Part shown: positions 63,106 to 64,000 of the stretch, one piece after another | How positions within the stretch are numbered: the stretch's first letter is position 1 | Layout of the letters: the number at the start of each line of letters is the position of its first letter | DNA from: Streptomyces violaceoruber | GTDB taxonomy: Bacteria > Actinomycetota > Actinomycetes > Streptomycetales > Streptomycetaceae | Reading direction: 5' to 3' | NCBI GenBank assembly: GCA_000720805.1 | Contig: JODI01000008.1 | Location: 90,366-154,365, forward strand | DNA: 64,000 nt | Translations under genes and position numbers: made by a program | The notes under the pieces: generated by a model | The model's input: only the letters and a program-made list of their open reading frames with translations | Database searches by the model: none | What the model was told of the DNA's origin: nothing

Positions 63106-63870
63106 ATGGCCGTGAGCGCGTACGACCTCACCGGACGCACCGCCTTCGTCACCGGCGCCGCCGGCGGCATCGGCCGTGCCTCCGCCGTCCTGCTGGCACG
63201 GGCGGGTGCCACCGTGCACTGCGCGGATCTCGACACGCACGGCCTGGACGAGACTGCGAGAAGCGTCAAGGAGGCCGGCGGCACCGCCCACCTCCACCAC
63301 CTCGACGTCACCGACCGGGACCGGCTCCGCCAGGCCGTCGCCTCCTGCGAGCGCCTCGACGTGATGGCCGCGATCGCCGGAATCATGCACAGCAGTCCGA
63401 TTCTGGAGACCCGGGACGAAGACCTCGACCGGGTACTGAACGTCAACTTCAAGGGCGTGCTGTACGCGTGCCAGGAGGCCGCCCGCTTGATGCTCGCCCG
63501 GAACACCGGGGGCAGCATCGTCACCATGGCCTCGGGCGCCGTGGACACCGGCGGCCCCGGCCTGCTCTGCTACGGCGCGTCCAAGGCGGCCGTCGTCCAG
63601 CTGACGAAGACCCTGGCGACGGAGGTCGGCCGGCACGGCATCCGCGTCAACGCGGTCGCCCCGGGCTGGATCCGCACCCCCATGACGGACCGCCACGACG
63701 CCGAGGCCCAGGCGCACACCGAGTCACTGATGGCCCGCATGTCCCCGCTGGGCCGGGTCGGTGAACCCGAGGACATCGCCCACACCGTGCTCTACCTGGC
63801 CTCCGACGCCGCCGCCTTCACGACCGGCCAGATCCTCCGCCCGAACGGCGGCGTGACGATGCCCTGGTAG
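63106..63870 (+). CDS. Short-chain dehydrogenase/reductase (classical SDR)
   Basis: NAD(P)-dependent oxidoreductase of 254 residues. Cofactor motif TGAAGGIG (16-23), adenine-ring acid in CADLDTHG, NNAG equivalent AAIAGIM, Ser near TMASG, and YGASK with the catalytic Tyr and Lys; C-terminal GxILRPNGGVTMPW. The Asp after beta-2 suggests NAD preference. ATG 63106 has no ribosome binding site, in line with the predicted leaderless start. Substrate unknown. Confidence 0.92.
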   Translation: MAVSAYDLTGRTAFVTGAAGGIGRASAVLLARAGATVHCADLDTHGLDETARSVKEAGGTAHLHHLDVTDRDRLRQAVASCERLDVMAAIAGIMHSSPILETRDEDLDRVLNVNFKGVLYACQEAARLMLARNTGGSIVTMASGAVDTGGPGLLCYGASKAAVVQLTKTLATEVGRHGIRVNAVAPGWIRTPMTDRHDAEAQAHTESLMARMSPLGRVGEPEDIAHTVLYLASDAAAFTTGQILRPNGGVTMPW

Positions 63871-64000
63871 CGCGATATTGAACAGACGCGTCCGCCACCG
63901 CCTCACCGGCCCCGTCCGACGAGGCCCCCGTACCCCCCTCGGGCACTCCCCCGCCCCCTCCGCCCCACGGCCACGCACCACCGCCCCCAGCCCGCGACAC
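63871..64000. other. Right edge of window
   Basis: Pro/Arg-type GC-rich sequence with no supported feature. Confidence 0.4.

Overview
The window is chromosomal DNA from a Streptomyces. The evidence is very high G+C with strong third-position GC bias, frequent GTG starts, and a gene order (nrdJ-nrdR / lexA / dinG-like helicase ... hflX, rshA, dapF, miaA, miaB ... glu ABC transporter ... recX-recA ... lhr-nei) that I recognise from the core of the S. coelicolor chromosome (roughly its SCO5760-SCO5805 interval). No tRNA, rRNA, CRISPR array, insertion sequence or prophage was seen.

Layout. 1-6.7 kb: nucleotide reduction and SOS control: nrdR-nrdJ (minus, with a pair of NrdR boxes), lexA (plus, with its own SOS box) and a DinG/XPD-type helicase, separated by a 48-bp palindrome. 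7.1-12.9 kb: a NIS siderophore locus on the minus strand (class III aminotransferase, IucA/IucC synthetase, acetyltransferase) that lacks a decarboxylase and an N-hydroxylase and is full of simple repeats. 13.2-19.3 kb: an MMPL exporter, a NarL-type two-component pair and a secreted trypsin-like protease. 19.4-31.5 kb, all minus except two small plus-strand genes: hflX, an M1 metallopeptidase, rshA, dapF, a membrane protein, miaA, a LigB-like protein and miaB. 31.9-40.9 kb: a RutA-type monooxygenase, a PAS/GAF/SpoIIE phosphatase, a second NarL-type pair, a CpeA/CpeB-type cation antiporter and a TAXI-type binding protein. 41-47 kb: gluK-gluR (minus) facing gluABCD (plus), a glutamate sensing and uptake unit. 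47.4-50.3 kb: an FAD monooxygenase and a cysteine dioxygenase-rhodanese pair behind a 15-residue Cys-containing leader peptide. 50.4-52.4 kb: recX and recA. 52.7-64 kb: membrane proteins, an AI-2E-type permease, DUF3046, a toroid-fold protein, lhr, nei and an SDR.

Two themes run across the window. First, DNA repair: lexA and recA carry SOS boxes, while recA, the dinG-like gene and (more weakly) lhr carry the TTGTCRGTG-N8-TANNNT promoter known from the LexA-independent (PafBC) damage response of actinobacteria; for dinG and lhr it sits so close to the ATG that the mRNA would be nearly or fully leaderless. Second, intergenic and 3'-terminal minisatellites are unusually dense (periods of 9, 18, 20, 23, 26, 33, 44 and 60 bp), and two of them appear to be duplications of the 3' end of a minus-strand gene including its stop codon.
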